Notes: generated by a model not told the origin, from the sequence alone. 64,000 nucleotides of DNA from Cerrena zonata (GCA_038087015.1 JASBNA010000013.1:620001-684000), one strand, 5' to 3'. Numbered from the stretch's first letter, positions 1 to 11,600 are shown. Program-made: numbers and translations.

Positions 1-855
1 GCATTCTTGTAGTCTAGCTTCTTGATAAAATACAATTCGTCATGAGTTTCTTGTTTCAACTGGTCACGATACTGGAAGTACATTCTCCAGATTATTCTTT
101 CGTAAAAAGGGCCCAAGGTGTTATTTTCAATCAGTGGTAAGTAATTCAATTTGAAGTTGGCTTCAAGATTTCTTAACATACCACTGGTTTCACCACAGTC
201 ACGTAGTTTTTTCATTAACACAATATTGAATTGAATATAGTTTATTCTTGACCATTTATTACGAATCATGAAATCATAGCCCAAAGACTCGACATTGACT
301 GGTAATTCATTCAAATTTCTCAAATGCTTATTAAACATACACTCATTCAAGATCCCAACCAGTAATTTATCCTGATAATACAAAACTTTAATCAAATCAA
401 TAATTTGACTTTCTTTGGTCAAAAGCCGTATGTGTTTCTTAATTTCCAGAACCGATAAATCAACAACATCATAATTACTTCTAGGCTTAACTCCATAAAG
501 AACTCTCAAGTCCTCCATCAAATGGTTCATCTGATGATCAACTTTTGTCTTTTGCTTTTGCGTGGTTTCACGAGTGTATTGATCATACTGTTCCTGTGCA
601 GACCCTTTCCTCAAATGATTGATAATCGAAGGCTTATAATTATAAGTATTCTTCACTTCACTCTTGGGAGCTATAAGGTTCAATGCATCTGCCAATAAAA
701 TATTACTATTCTTATCGGCTTCGTGATGCCCTTAGCGCATCATTCTTATTTGTTTTATTAGACACCCCTCTAACGAACTGGAAAAATGGCCTGTTCACCA
801 CTTGCGTGTTCTTGAGTATCTGTAGCAATGCTGCTTCCGCTGGCTTGTTCGTCAT
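1..855 (-). CDS. Unrecognised protein, 3'-truncated by the window edge and broken by one apparent +1 frameshift
   Basis: An ATG at 855 opens a 47-codon frame (starting MTNKPAEAALLQILKNTQVV) that stops at 712-714. The +1 frame is open from 731 to the window edge and encodes about 240 further residues of protein-like sequence (including LLADALNLIAPKSEV and RIIWRMYFQYRDQLKQ). The two frames overlap only at 712-731, so they look like one gene with one extra base or a +1 frameshift. The N-terminus (ending with FFQFVRGVSNK) is basic and could be a mitochondrial presequence, and the helical body recalls yeast mitochondrial RNA-maturation factors; both are guesses. I do not recognise the family. The gene lies in tandem downstream of LEU1. 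It could be a real protein with a sequencing indel, a decaying gene, or a programmed-frameshift gene (the codons CTA AGG lie at 730-735). Confidence 0.6.
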
Positions 856-1218
856 ATTCTATGAATCCAAAAAGAAGCTGTTAGTCAGTTGATACTTGTG
901 TCCCAAAAGTCTTTTATCATCCGTTTTTCGAAGGTCGTGTTCCGCACAATATCATTGGGTCAGCATTAATGATACAACTACTACTGGATGGAAGAGGTCT
1001 TGGGTTATAGATCCGGATGTTAGCCTGAGTTTGCTTGGTCTTCAAGTATTTGTAAGACTTAGATGGGCCAATTTTTTTCTTAAAAAAAACAGTCTACAAT
1101 TGGTACGGTTAGTCCTAAAATAAATAAATACTAATTAAAATGTAATAAATAAGAGAATTAAAGACAAGGTAAATCAAGATAAAAGTAACAGGTATACAAA
1201 TATCTGGTTGAGGGGCGT
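856..1218. other. Intergenic, LEU1 3' end to the next tandem gene
   Basis: These 363 bases hold the LEU1 3' untranslated region, A/T runs and the promoter of the downstream minus-strand gene. A 58-codon open stretch without a usable start lies on the minus strand at 920-1093; I do not call it a gene. Confidence 0.5.
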
Positions 1219-3540
1219 TTACCATTCTTGGGCCTTAACACCATATAAAGATTTTTTGGCACCTTTAATTGGTTTAATTAACTTAGAACCACCTTCTAAG
1301 AAGGAGAAACGGTCTTTTCTTTGGGCTTCGTATTTAGAAATGAATTCTTCTTTTTGTAAAGTTAATCCGATATCATCCAAACCATTAACTAAGCAATGTT
1401 TTCTAAATTCTTCGATTTCAAAATGATCAACTAAAACTTCACCAGATTCAGCATTTAAAATTTTTTGATTTGGTAAATCAACAGTGAGTTTTTTACCAGC
1501 AGTAGCAATTGGGTGTAATTTGAGAACAATGATATCTTGAGGTACTCTGATTGGCAATAAACCATTTTTACAGGTGTTGTTATAAAAAATATCACCAAAA
1601 GAAGGAGCAATAATACATTTGATACCAAAATCTTTTAAAGCCCAAGGAGCGTGTTCTCTACTTGAACCACAACCAAAGTTATCACCAGTGACACATAAGA
1701 TTTCAGAAGTACGATAAGGTTCAACATTTAAAACAAAATCGGTTTCAACGTCTTTACCAGTGGCTGGATCTTTAACAAATCTTAATTCATAGAATAAACC
1801 ATTTTTCAAACCAGTACGTTTAATAGTTTTCAAAAATTGTTTTGGAATAATAGCATCAGTATCAACATTAGCTTTATCTAAAGGAGCAGCAATACTGGTT
1901 AAAGTAGTGAATTTATCCATACCACCAGCAGCAGAAGGAGCACCAGCAACTTTAGTCTTTTTTTGTTCTGGTTCTTTTGGAATATCATTTAATCTATCAT
2001 CTTCTAAAGATGGATTAGATTCAATTGGTTGTTTTTCATGTTCGTATACAGCATCTTGTAATTCTTTATCTTCTTCAGCTTGAATAGCAATCGAAGGTTC
2101 ATCTGTTAAATCATAATCATATTCACGAATATCAGTGAAATGACCCTTAATAGCAGCAGCTGCAGCCATTGCAGGAGACATTAAATGAGTTCTTGAAGCA
2201 GCCCCTTGACGACCTTCGAAATTTCTATTAGAAGTAGAAGCACATCTTTCTTCAGGATCCAAGATATCAGGATTCATACCTAAACACATTGAACAACCAG
2301 CTTCTCTCCAGGAAAATCCAGCATTTTCAAAAATTTTATCCAAACCTTCACGTTCAGCTTGTTGTTTTATTAATCCACTACCAGGAACAACTAAAACTAA
2401 TTTAACATTATCAGCTTTTTTATGACCTTTAGCAACTTTTGCTGCTGCTCTTAAATCTTCAATACGAGCATTGGTACAAGAACCAATAAAAGCTTTATCG
2501 ATTTTAATTTCTTTAAAAGGAGTGTTTGGAGTTAAACCTTGATATTTCAAAGCTCTTTCCATCCCGGATTTTTTAATTGGATCACTAACATTTGAAGGAT
2601 CTGGAACGCTGGCAGTAATTGGTAAAGCATCTTGAGGAGAATTACCCCAAGTGATCGTTGGGACAATATCAGAAGCTTTGATTTTAATATCATAATCAAA
2701 ATGAGCACCTTCATCAGAATGTAAAGATTTCCAATACTTGAGAGCTTTTTCCCATTCATCACCTTTTGGAGCTAAAGGTCTACCTTTAATATAATCAAAA
2801 GTAGTTTGATCTGGTTTAATCATACCAGCACGAGCACCGGCTTCAATGGCCATATTACAAATAGACATTCTTGCTTCCATCGACAAGTTTTCAATGGCTT
2901 TACCAGCAAATTCAATAACAGTACCGGTACCACCAGCAGTACCAATAACTCCAATAACATGAAGAACCAAATCTTTTGAAGTGATCCCTTCCAGTAAATC
3001 ACCATCAATGGTGATTCTCATATTTTTGGACTTGGCTTGAATAATGGTTTGGGTAGCTAAAACATGCTCAACTTCTGAAGTACCAATACCAAAGGCTAAT
3101 GCACCAAAGGCACCATGAGTTGAAGTATGAGAATCACCACAAACAACCGTGGTACCCGGTAATGTAAATCCTTGTTCCGGTCCAACAATATGAACAATCC
3201 CTTGTCTGCTATCACTCATCCCAAAGAAAGTAACATCAAAATCCTTAACATTTTGTTCCAATGTTTTAACTTGTAATCTGGAATCTTCTTGTTCAATAAA
3301 AGTATCAGTGTCCTTGAAATTAGCACGAGAAATCGTTGGAATATTATGATCAACGGTAGCCAAAGTACAGTCGGTTCTTCTAACTGGTCTGCCGGCGTTC
3401 TTCAAGCCTTCAAACGCTTGTGGAGATGTAACTTCATGAACTAAATGTCTATCAATATATAATAAGTATGATCCCGATTCGTCCTTATGAACAACGTGAT
3501 CGTCGAAAACTTTATCGTATAAAGTTCTTGGGTTAGTCAT
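1219..3540 (-). CDS. LEU1: 3-isopropylmalate dehydratase (isopropylmalate isomerase)
   Basis: This enzyme converts 2-isopropylmalate to 3-isopropylmalate in the second step of leucine synthesis. The 773-residue protein has the fungal single-chain layout: a large aconitase-like subunit (LeuC) at about 1-480, a linker rich in charged residues, and a swivelling LeuD-type domain at about 540-740. Iron-sulfur cluster motifs [11 protein letters not shown] and [10 protein letters not shown] supply the cysteine ligands, and [12 protein letters not shown] is a typical LeuC signature. The LeuD part shows [17 protein letters not shown]. Length matches S. cerevisiae Leu1 (779 aa). The ATG at 3540 is the first in frame and gives the expected [15 protein letters not shown] start. 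The shared upstream region with CUL3 carries two CCG-N4-CGG elements, the site class bound by Leu3. Intact, no anomalies. Confidence 0.97.
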   Translation of the reverse strand: MTNPRTLYDKVFDDHVVHKDESGSYLLYIDRHLVHEVTSPQAFEGLKNAGRPVRRTDCTLATVDHNIPTISRANFKDTDTFIEQEDSRLQVKTLEQNVKDFDVTFFGMSDSRQGIVHIVGPEQGFTLPGTTVVCGDSHTSTHGAFGALAFGIGTSEVEHVLATQTIIQAKSKNMRITIDGDLLEGITSKDLVLHVIGVIGTAGGTGTVIEFAGKAIENLSMEARMSICNMAIEAGARAGMIKPDQTTFDYIKGRPLAPKGDEWEKALKYWKSLHSDEGAHFDYDIKIKASDIVPTITWGNSPQDALPITASVPDPSNVSDPIKKSGMERALKYQGLTPNTPFKEIKIDKAFIGSCTNARIEDLRAAAKVAKGHKKADNVKLVLVVPGSGLIKQQAEREGLDKIFENAGFSWREAGCSMCLGMNPDILDPEERCASTSNRNFEGRQGAASRTHLMSPAMAAAAAIKGHFTDIREYDYDLTDEPSIAIQAEEDKELQDAVYEHEKQPIESNPSLEDDRLNDIPKEPEQKKTKVAGAPSAAGGMDKFTTLTSIAAPLDKANVDTDAIIPKQFLKTIKRTGLKNGLFYELRFVKDPATGKDVETDFVLNVEPYRTSEILCVTGDNFGCGSSREHAPWALKDFGIKCIIAPSFGDIFYNNTCKNGLLPIRVPQDIIVLKLHPIATAGKKLTVDLPNQKILNAESGEVLVDHFEIEEFRKHCLVNGLDDIGLTLQKEEFISKYEAQRKDRFSFLEGGSKLIKPIKGAKKSLYGVKAQEW

Positions 3541-3692
3541 TTTGCCTTTGCTATTCTTGACCTATACAGTTCTTATTTGAATTCAAATAGCGATTCTTTC
3601 TCTATATAAACTTTTTCAAATCCTCCGTCGTTGAAGCGGAGGTTTTGTCCAGCAAAGAGTCATCAAAGCGAAAAATTCTGTTCGCCTCCGGT

Positions 3693-3733
3693 CCGTTACC
3701 GGTCTCCGCTCCCAGCGATTTCTCCGGTTGCGG
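3693..3733. promoter_or_regulatory. Pair of Leu3-type sites (CCG-N4-CGG)
   Basis: CCGTTACCGG at 3693-3702 and CCGGTTGCGG at 3724-3733 each fit CCG-N4-CGG, the arrangement bound by the zinc-cluster activator Leu3. They lie 153-193 bases upstream of the LEU1 ATG. Leu3 control of LEU1 is established in S. cerevisiae; its use here is inferred from position and spacing. Confidence 0.7.
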
Positions 3734-3804
3734 CGGGCGCGCCCGCTAAGCCAATCAAATGCGGTAAATTTGTAAACCCTAAAAAGAAAACAGAAGACCC
3801 GTAC

Positions 3805-3836
3805 ATTATTACACGTGACACGTCACGTGTAATAAT
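3805..3836. repeat. 32-bp perfect palindrome with two CACGTG E-boxes
   Basis: Arms of 15 bases (3805-3819 and 3822-3836) are exact reverse complements around a 2-base spacer (AC). Each arm contains CACGTGAC or its complement, so the element carries two E-boxes of the Cbf1/Pho4/Tye7 class 11 bp apart. It lies 131 bases upstream of the CUL3 ATG and 265 upstream of the LEU1 ATG. Confidence 0.9.
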
Positions 3837-3966
3837 CTGCAAAAGTCTTTATTTTTTTGCAGTTTGAAGGGAATCAATGGAAAAGTAAGCAGGGCCGGTA
3901 GGTGAAAGAAGCTGGTTTGGGGAAAGCAGTAGTAAACAGGCTTTTGAGAAGAATAGACAGAGTACA

Positions 3967-6705
3967 ATGTTGCCTCCAGGCTCAAGAAGGTCCAAGATAA
4001 GACCACCAAGAAAGTCGCTCGTAGGATCGGTGGGTGGCAATGCTAATGGCGAGTCTGGTTCCGATGGAGCAGTTGATTTTGAAAAATCCTGGTCGGTACT
4101 TTCAAATGCTATAGTTCAAATCCAAAGAAAGAACGTGTCTAGTCTTTCGTACGAGCAGTTGTATCGGAAGGCGTATTTGTTGGTTTTGAGGAAGTTTGGG
4201 GCTAAATTGTATGATAGTGTTACTCAGCTCATAGCACAACATTTACTTGAGAGAAGATCTAAGGTTCTTGATATCTTCACCGCCACTTCTTCGTCGTCGG
4301 TGGGGGACTCGATCAATGAGGACTTCATGAAGGCGGTGCTACTGGAATGGGACGAACACTTACAATCAATGAAGTTTATTAGTGATGTTTTAATGTACTT
4401 GAATCGAGTTTATGTTAAAGAAAATAAAAAATTATTAATTTATGATTTAGGTATTCAATTATTCAAGAATAATTTTGTTAAATTTAATGATAATGAAATT
4501 GGGGAAAAACTTATTACCATCGTGATACTAGAAATAACCAAGAGTCGAAAAGGTGAAGTGATTACTTCGAAAATGTATATTGATAAAGTAATTAATATGG
4601 TGGAATTATTGGTGGAAACTGATAGTAAAAATAACCTTCAGTACGGTGAAAATTATTATCAAAGATACTTTGAAGATAAACTTCTTGAAAATTCTAAAAA
4701 TTTCTTCTATAATTTATCAGAAGATTATATTATGAATTCCCTGGGGTCCAAATACTTACATGATATCTATCAATTCATCAAAGATGAGGAAAATCGTATT
4801 GCCTTTTACCTACCCGCCACTACTTATCCTAAACTTATTAATCTAATGAATAATATCTTGATTAAAGATAAAATCGATCGCGTTATTAATTTCCCTCTAG
4901 AACAACATGGTTTATCATATTTACTAGAACCAATTCTCGTTAACATCTTCAATCAAGAATCAGATAGAGTAGAACTCTTCACTCCTCAGGAACCAAATAA
5001 TTTCAAAAGACACCATATAACAGAATTAAAAATATTGTACGAATTGATTGGAAGAATAGATACTGATCATAACCTATTGAAAATTCGCTTGAAAGAATTG
5101 GTGATCAACCAAGGTTGTAGACTACCAATTTTGGTCATTGAGGCTCTTCAACAAACCCAATCAGAGACTTCTAACGCTCCAAACAAAAAACCTCAACAAT
5201 TTGGAACTAATTCAACTTCTTTTGCAATAAAATGGGTCGATTCAGTGTTGGAATTCCAAAATCAATATTCTTTCATAGTAAGAGAATCCTTCGATAGGGA
5301 TGTTTTCATTGAACAAACAATCTCAGTGGCAATGAGAGAGTTCATAAATGGGTCTTCTTCTAGTGCATTGAGAGCTTCAAGAAAAGCTTCCGATGCAACC
5401 AGTATCAATGGTCCAGAAATTCTTTCTGTTTATATGGATTATTTCATTAAACAGTTATCGAAATCTTCAACTTCTGGTGCTAAAAGAGTTACTAAAGATT
5501 CCTCAAGTAACGGAATTTCAGTCGATCAAACTGATGACCTCATAAATAAATCAATTTTGTTTTTAAAATTCATTAAAGATAAAGATGCATTCGAAGCTCA
5601 CTATGCAAATCATTTTGCTAAAAGATTTTTACACTCAAAAGGGGTTCAACAACCAAAATTATCCACCAACACTAGATTGGGTAACGATTTAGAAGAATTG
5701 ATTATCTCTAAATTGGGTGAAGAAATGGGGAGTGCCTCGTTAGAAAAAGTTATCAAGATGAATAAAGATATTAAACTGTCTCATGACTTGACAGTTGATT
5801 GGAAAAAATATGTTTCTTCCACTAACAAAAAATCAGTTATTGACTTGGATTTGAAAATATGTAATGTTTCCGATTGGCCTAAGTCAATGACCAAAGACTA
5901 TAAAAATTTTTCAAGAACTAATGATGTCGATGGCGAAGTTGGTTTTATTTGGTCATCTCAATTACGTCAAACAATTAAAGACTTTGAAGAGTTTTGGTTT
6001 ACTAATAAGAAAAACGATAATAAATCTCTATTTTGGTGTCCAAAATTCGGTTCCATGGATTTAAGAATAACTTATCCAACCAAAACGTATGACATAAATA
6101 TGTCTACTTATGCTGGTATAATTATGCTCTTATTTGCTCCTCAATCAACAGATGCAAATGGCGATCCTGTTCTGGCTTTCGAAGAGGCCAGATCGCTCAA
6201 TTATCAAGAAATCAAAGAACTCACTAAAATCCCCGAAACGGACTTGAAAAGACAATTGCAGTCAATAGCAGTTGCTCCCAGACTGAGACTATTAACTAAA
6301 ACTCCACTCACAAAAGAAATAAATGACGATGATGTCTTTAGATTAAATGACAAGTTCAAGTCACCTTCTCCTAAAGTAAAAGTCTTGACTGTTTCGGCTT
6401 CTTCAAGCTCTTCGAAAAATTCTTCGAAAAATCCTAAAAAGACCGAAAACGAAGAAGAATCAGAAGAAGTCCAAGCAAACATTACAGAAGGAAGAAAAAT
6501 CGTGGTCAATGCAGCTATTGTCCGTATTATGAAATCCCGTCAAACCATTACCCATAACGACTTGGTTGCTGAACTAGTCAAACAACTTCATAACCGATTT
6601 CAACCTCTGACTATTCTAATCAAGCAAAGAATCGAAGATTTGATCGAAAAAGAGTATCTCAAAAGAGATGATGATCTCAGAAATACTTACCACTACGTTG
6701 CTTGA
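3967..6705 (+). CDS. CUL3: Cullin-3 family ubiquitin-ligase scaffold
   Basis: The 912-residue protein is a cullin: N-terminal helical repeats, the conserved cullin-homology signature KDKDAFEAHYANHFAKRFL at about 538-556, and a C-terminal winged helix ending in YHYVA. The neddylation site is in IVRIMKSRQ, with the modified lysine at about residue 856. The C-terminal 70 residues resemble animal CUL3 more than CUL1. The gene also sits beside SWC4, as in S. cerevisiae (YGR003W and YGR002C), which supports CUL3 over CDC53 or RTT101. Cul3 proteins pair with Elc1 or BTB-type adaptors and the RING protein Rbx1/Hrt1. It is longer than S. cerevisiae Cul3 (744 aa), with a Ser/Lys/Glu-rich insert at about 798-840. 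Three CTG codons are present, one (5776-5778) at a position usually hydrophobic in cullins. Confidence 0.9.
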   Translation: MLPPGSRRSKIRPPRKSLVGSVGGNANGESGSDGAVDFEKSWSVLSNAIVQIQRKNVSSLSYEQLYRKAYLLVLRKFGAKLYDSVTQLIAQHLLERRSKVLDIFTATSSSSVGDSINEDFMKAVLLEWDEHLQSMKFISDVLMYLNRVYVKENKKLLIYDLGIQLFKNNFVKFNDNEIGEKLITIVILEITKSRKGEVITSKMYIDKVINMVELLVETDSKNNLQYGENYYQRYFEDKLLENSKNFFYNLSEDYIMNSLGSKYLHDIYQFIKDEENRIAFYLPATTYPKLINLMNNILIKDKIDRVINFPLEQHGLSYLLEPILVNIFNQESDRVELFTPQEPNNFKRHHITELKILYELIGRIDTDHNLLKIRLKELVINQGCRLPILVIEALQQTQSETSNAPNKKPQQFGTNSTSFAIKWVDSVLEFQNQYSFIVRESFDRDVFIEQTISVAMREFINGSSSSALRASRKASDATSINGPEILSVYMDYFIKQLSKSSTSGAKRVTKDSSSNGISVDQTDDLINKSILFLKFIKDKDAFEAHYANHFAKRFLHSKGVQQPKLSTNTRLGNDLEELIISKLGEEMGSASLEKVIKMNKDIKLSHDLTVDWKKYVSSTNKKSVIDLDLKICNVSDWPKSMTKDYKNFSRTNDVDGEVGFIWSSQLRQTIKDFEEFWFTNKKNDNKSLFWCPKFGSMDLRITYPTKTYDINMSTYAGIIMLLFAPQSTDANGDPVLAFEEARSLNYQEIKELTKIPETDLKRQLQSIAVAPRLRLLTKTPLTKEINDDDVFRLNDKFKSPSPKVKVLTVSASSSSSKNSSKNPKKTENEEESEEVQANITEGRKIVVNAAIVRIMKSRQTITHNDLVAELVKQLHNRFQPLTILIKQRIEDLIEKEYLKRDDDLRNTYHYVA

Positions 6706-6895
6706 AGTCATAACTAGAATTTTGCATCTCTTTAATATACTTTTTATGATAAACGACTATAACATGTAAATCAACTGGTAAAACTGTAGATTTTATCTTT
6801 TTTTTAGTGTTGATGTTGAGTGAGTAGAAAAAGATTGAAAAGAAAAAAAAAAAATAAAATACATGATAAAACTAACAGTTTAAATAGCTTCAACG

Positions 6896-8512
6896 ATGTC
6901 AGCGAATGATATATTGGACGTGTTGAATATCCAGAGGGATGGCGTGAACCAGCCTGCGAAGAAGAAGCTGAAAAGTAATGACCAGGTGGCACACTCTCGT
7001 CAGACTGGGATGGCCAGGGAATTGTATAATTTACTTGGACCCAATACACCACCAATCAATTTATCTAATAATAACAATGCCAACTCGAGGGAGAAACTAG
7101 CTTTCAAGCCTTCACCTTGGACCCGAATGCCATTCAAGGCAAATAGCAAGAATGCCCATGGCCCGCAACTATATCATTGGGTGAAAGGCTCTAAAGAATT
7201 CTTAGAGAGAGAATCAAAGGAGAAGTCATATTTCTTCGATAAGTACAATGTCGGCGTTGAGCTTCCTGAATTAGTGGATGAAGAATTGTTTGACAAATTC
7301 ATGGATGAGATAAAAGAAGATAGAAAGGCGTCAGAACCAAAACAAGAACAACCTTCTGAGGAGAAGGAAGAACAAGGGCAGAACAAGTCAAGTGATGGAG
7401 AAAAAGATGGCCAGCAGGATGCAAATGGTGTTTCTAAAGATAAGAGTGAAACTGATGAAGGTGATAAACAGCAGACCAGTTCAGAAAAGGACAATGAAGT
7501 AGATGACTGGACATACGAAGAGACAAAAGAGCTTTTCGAGTTATGTAAAGCTTTTGAACTCAAGTGGCACCTTGTATTTGATAGGTTCAGATATGAGGGC
7601 CGTACTCTCGAAGATCTCAAAGATCATTTCTACAAGCTATGTGCTAAAATCTTAGAACATCAAGAAAATTCCAACCCTAGTTTAATAGAGTCATTGCAGT
7701 CATACTCCAAAACAAAAGAAACTGAAAGAAAGAAGTACCTTGAAAGTTTATTGAAGAGAACTCCTGCAGAAATCGCCGAGGAAGAATCACTTGTTATTGA
7801 AGCACGTAGGTTCGAGCTTGCTGCTAAGAAAATGCTTGTTGAAAGGTCTCATTTGCTTACTTTACTCGATTCTCCCCAGTCTTCACAATCGGTTCAGCAA
7901 TACCAAAGCTCTCAAGGTTTGGCTAACTTGTATAATAATTTGATGATTCTTGACAAACACCAAAAAAAACGCCAGCTTCAACAACAACAAAGATCAAATA
8001 TCCCCACAAACCAAGGTCCTGTTCCTCCTCCAATTCCAGTTGCAGCCTCTTCATCTTTCAAAAAGGACCGCACTTTCCAAACTCATTTACAACAATATTT
8101 ATCCGGCTTGCTAAAACAACAACAAGCATCAGGTGTAAACTTGAAGCATGAATCAAGTGCCATTCAACAATTACTTGCAAAGCGTCTCACAGTAAAAGAA
8201 GAAGAGGCTTACGGTATTTATTATCATGCAAATGAAAAGTTGACCCCGGGTGTTATACTAAGATCAACTCAGAAGTTGCCTGGTTTGCAACAAAGGCAAT
8301 CTGTTCTTAAATCGGTGAATAACGTTTTACAAGAACTAGACATTCCAACTGTAGGTGGTACAAATTGGAAACCTATAATGCCTACTCGTAAAACTATGAC
8401 AAAATATGATGAACTCTTGAGATCAGTGGTTGCGTTATTGGACGTAAAAAGAGGTAAAGATAAATTAGAATCGGAAATTAAACTCATAAAGAGTCAAAGA
8501 GGCTTACAATAA
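6896..8512 (+). CDS. SWC4: SWR1/NuA4 chromatin complex subunit (DMAP1 homologue)
   Basis: The 538-residue protein begins with the Swc4/DMAP1 pattern MSANDILDVLNIQ, followed by LYNLLGPNTPP and a conserved FKPSPWTRMPF block. An acidic, low-complexity stretch at about 140-200 precedes the SANT/Myb-like domain at about 203-255 (DDWTYEETKELFELC, DHFYKLCAKIL). Glutamine-rich segments and a conserved C-terminal KLTPGVILRSTQKLPG follow. Swc4 is shared by the SWR1 H2A.Z-exchange complex and the NuA4 acetyltransferase in the nucleus. It lies in tandem after CUL3 and converges on MMS22 with a 133-base gap. The CUL3-SWC4-EFM5 neighbourhood matches the genes right of CEN7 in S. cerevisiae, although EFM5 here is 18 kb away. 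Confidence 0.93.
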   Translation: MSANDILDVLNIQRDGVNQPAKKKLKSNDQVAHSRQTGMARELYNLLGPNTPPINLSNNNNANSREKLAFKPSPWTRMPFKANSKNAHGPQLYHWVKGSKEFLERESKEKSYFFDKYNVGVELPELVDEELFDKFMDEIKEDRKASEPKQEQPSEEKEEQGQNKSSDGEKDGQQDANGVSKDKSETDEGDKQQTSSEKDNEVDDWTYEETKELFELCKAFELKWHLVFDRFRYEGRTLEDLKDHFYKLCAKILEHQENSNPSLIESLQSYSKTKETERKKYLESLLKRTPAEIAEEESLVIEARRFELAAKKMLVERSHLLTLLDSPQSSQSVQQYQSSQGLANLYNNLMILDKHQKKRQLQQQQRSNIPTNQGPVPPPIPVAASSSFKKDRTFQTHLQQYLSGLLKQQQASGVNLKHESSAIQQLLAKRLTVKEEEAYGIYYHANEKLTPGVILRSTQKLPGLQQRQSVLKSVNNVLQELDIPTVGGTNWKPIMPTRKTMTKYDELLRSVVALLDVKRGKDKLESEIKLIKSQRGLQ

Positions 8513-8645
8513 GTCATTGTACTATAAAAATGTTGTATATTACAAAAGTATTTACTGTTACAGTTTAAATATATATCATGCTAATGCCATTAGTGTTTTT
8601 CTCGTAAGTCTTACTCTGTTTTCTCAGAGTAAATGCAAAATAAAA

Positions 8646-11600
8646 TCATAACACGTCAAAGTCTAGGTCGAATAACAAGACCTCGTTTGAAGGTATCGAA
8701 TATGTTTTTTCTTCGAGCCTCAGCAAGCTCTTCATTGCTTCTTCTTTGGCCAAAGCAACATCTTCATCAAGAAACTCTGTTTGTGGATGGTAAGTAACGC
8801 TATTTGGTGTGAATATGTCATATAATGAATATGTGGTATATGGAAGGTCTATTTTAGGCTCGAATTCGCCCTTGAAAACTGAAATTGTTTCCTCGACTAA
8901 ATTCGAGATCCAAGATTTATCACGGTAACCATCGAAAATTAGGGTACAACTGTGTAGTATTTTAAAAATGGACTTCATGACCTTCCATTGGTAAATCTCG
9001 TAGTTGGCATTGGACGAATTTTCCAATCTGATGTATGGTAGGAATACTAATTGTTGCAAAAATATTTTATGTGCATTATCTGTAACATTAATTTTCGTAC
9101 CACGATACATTTCTTGAATAAATTCCAAATAATAAGACATCAATGCCCATTGCTCTCCTTTTTGTGAATTGAGGGCCTTCAAATAAATAAAGAATAGTTG
9201 AAACATAACATGATTGAATTCGGGGGTTAGATATTGCTTAAGAGTACACTTATAATCTTTTTTAAAATGCAATGATGTAAGGAATTCCCGATGAACGATC
9301 GCTAATTTCTCTAATGAGTTTGTAGACCTCCACTCAATTTCGTTAGAATTGTATGAGAATCCTAATTTCGAAGACAAATTCCAAAACTTATCGGTTTTAT
9401 GTATAAACTGCTTGCAGTTCTTATAAATTGACTCCACAGTTTGCTTGCAAAATTCAACATATGATTCATCGAGAAAAAAATGAGTATATCCTTTATCAAT
9501 AGAATCAACTAACTCCAGTAGATAGATGGCTTTCGCTTTTTGATTCGAGATTGCATCGTTCTTAATGTTCAAAATAATATTTGACATAATTTGAGTTTTG
9601 AACAATTGAATTTGTTTTGGCGTTAAACTCCAGGGAATATACATATTTTTCAAAGTGAAAACTCCATAATGATTCTTGTTCAACAGGGAGATCATCGGAA
9701 GAAGGTATGGTGATGACTCGCGACAAGCAAGGTCCTTCAAGACAATTACGGTTATTGTTTCAATATGTTCCCTGAGGTTAACAAAAGAAAGTAAATCATT
9801 GTACAAGTAAAGAATGAACCTCTCTCTTGAAAGTTGATTACCTAAATATGGAAACTTTTGTAACAAGATTGTATTCCAATTGGATTCACGCGATAAAAAT
9901 GTACTTCGGTTCCAAACTTGAATACAATACTCTACCAATGTCACGACACGGGACTCTGTCAAATCATTTGGAATTGGAAATCTCCCCATTTGAAGATTAG
10001 CAAGAGATATAATTTTTTCTTCAATGACTTTTAAAGTTGTGAGATGTGACTTGGAAAGTACCTCCTTCGATTTTATTAAAAGGTTTAGAATCAGAAGGGA
10101 AGTTTTCACTGTAAATAAGGCGATTTCTTCAGGCATTTTTTTAAAATCAATTTCCATTATGAAAGTGAAGAACTCGAATGTTAGGTCCAAGTTTTGGGTT
10201 TGGGCGAACTGATTTTCTAATTTTCGTGAAAACTTTCTCCAGAGTTTTTGAACTCCCATAACAGAATTATAATGCTTGAGGATGATATTGAAAAATATTG
10301 AGTATCCCGTAGAGGGAAGTCTTGATTTCTTATTCAATGCTATATCACTATAACTTAGTAAACCCTTTAGTGCTTGTTCGTAGATCTTTACATCACCTGA
10401 ACTGGATACTTGTTCTAACAAATTGTCAAACTGGTTATTCAAATCGAGATCTGAAATCTGAGAGAGAAGTAATACAAGATTCATTCTGTTGACGTACATA
10501 GCAAAGTGAGTTTTTCCTTCTTCATAATGATATTGACTTGAAGTAATCAATTTACTAATGAGTCTCTTTTTGTTAAAATCTACTGGAAGACTGGATACAT
10601 AAAAGTATAGGAATTGCATAAATCGGTCAAAGAAACAATTATCTGGAATGTCATCTCTTGTTCTAATTTGCCCAATAATCTCGTAAGAGTTTGGTTCATC
10701 CGAAAAGTTGGCAAATTTTCGCTTCGTGATCACAGAATAAATATTGGTAACTAGCTTTTCCTCCAATCCCCAAGCTAGCCTTTGATTCAAAAGGTAGATT
10801 ATATCCAAGAAATCATTATGGTTATCCGATTCGTCAGTATCTTGGAATTTCAAATACCATCCTTGAAAACATTGCCAACCAACGTACTTATTTGGTATCA
10901 TGGTTGCAAGTATATAAAAAATACTTAATAATTGACCATCTTGAGCTTTCAAAGATACGACTCGCCATAAAGCCTCATTAATTGAAGGCCACCAACAGTT
11001 CGACTTTTCTTTCAGTAGCAAATAGATACAATAAAGGGATTCTAATAGATATAAATTATTTCCCTCACTTCCGGAATGAATAGCTTTCAAGTCATCTAAA
11101 TCAAAGAACTGCAAAAAGTTACACCAGTAATCAATTCGATAAGTTTCCATGGGTGATTCGGTCAATGCTTCGGATGTGGTGCTCTCATGTAGCTTTCTAA
11201 AAACATGGTACATTAAAATCATATGAGGATGAAAAATCATCGACTTGATTACGGATCCTGATTGTTTAAATTTAGAATATTCGTTAAGAATATTTTGTAA
11301 GCATCTCCAAGACTTGTCACTTGGTCTTTCTTGTAAAATTAAAAGCCATTTCAACATTCCTTTGACAGATTGATATATTTCACGAGTTAAGCTTTCCAGG
11401 CCGTCAACTCGAGGATCAAATAAAACCTTACGAAGATGGTAGAAATACCTCTCACAGTTTTCGTTGGCAGATATTTTGTTAACTAAAAGAAATGAGTACG
11501 AGTGTCCGAATAAGTCGAAAAACACCAGGTCTCCTAAAAAAGAAAAATCTTGCCCATAGGGTATTGCATTTACCTTTTCAATGTCGATTACTTGCAAAAT

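Larger units (their letters stand above)
3541..3966. promoter_or_regulatory. Divergent promoter LEU1 / CUL3
   Basis: This 426-base region separates two divergent ATGs and is unusually GC-rich in its middle. It contains an imperfect CCTCCG-N9-CGGAGG inverted repeat at 3622-3642, two CCG-N4-CGG sites, a 14-bp GC palindrome at 3733-3746 (contains GGCGCGCC), and a long palindrome with two CACGTG boxes. These are listed separately where specific. Confidence 0.7.

Noticed and set aside
920..1093. 58-codon open stretch on the minus strand with protein-like GPSKSYKYLKTKQTQ
   Set aside because: It has no usable start, ends in an in-frame stop before the next gene, and no splice signals connect it to that gene.
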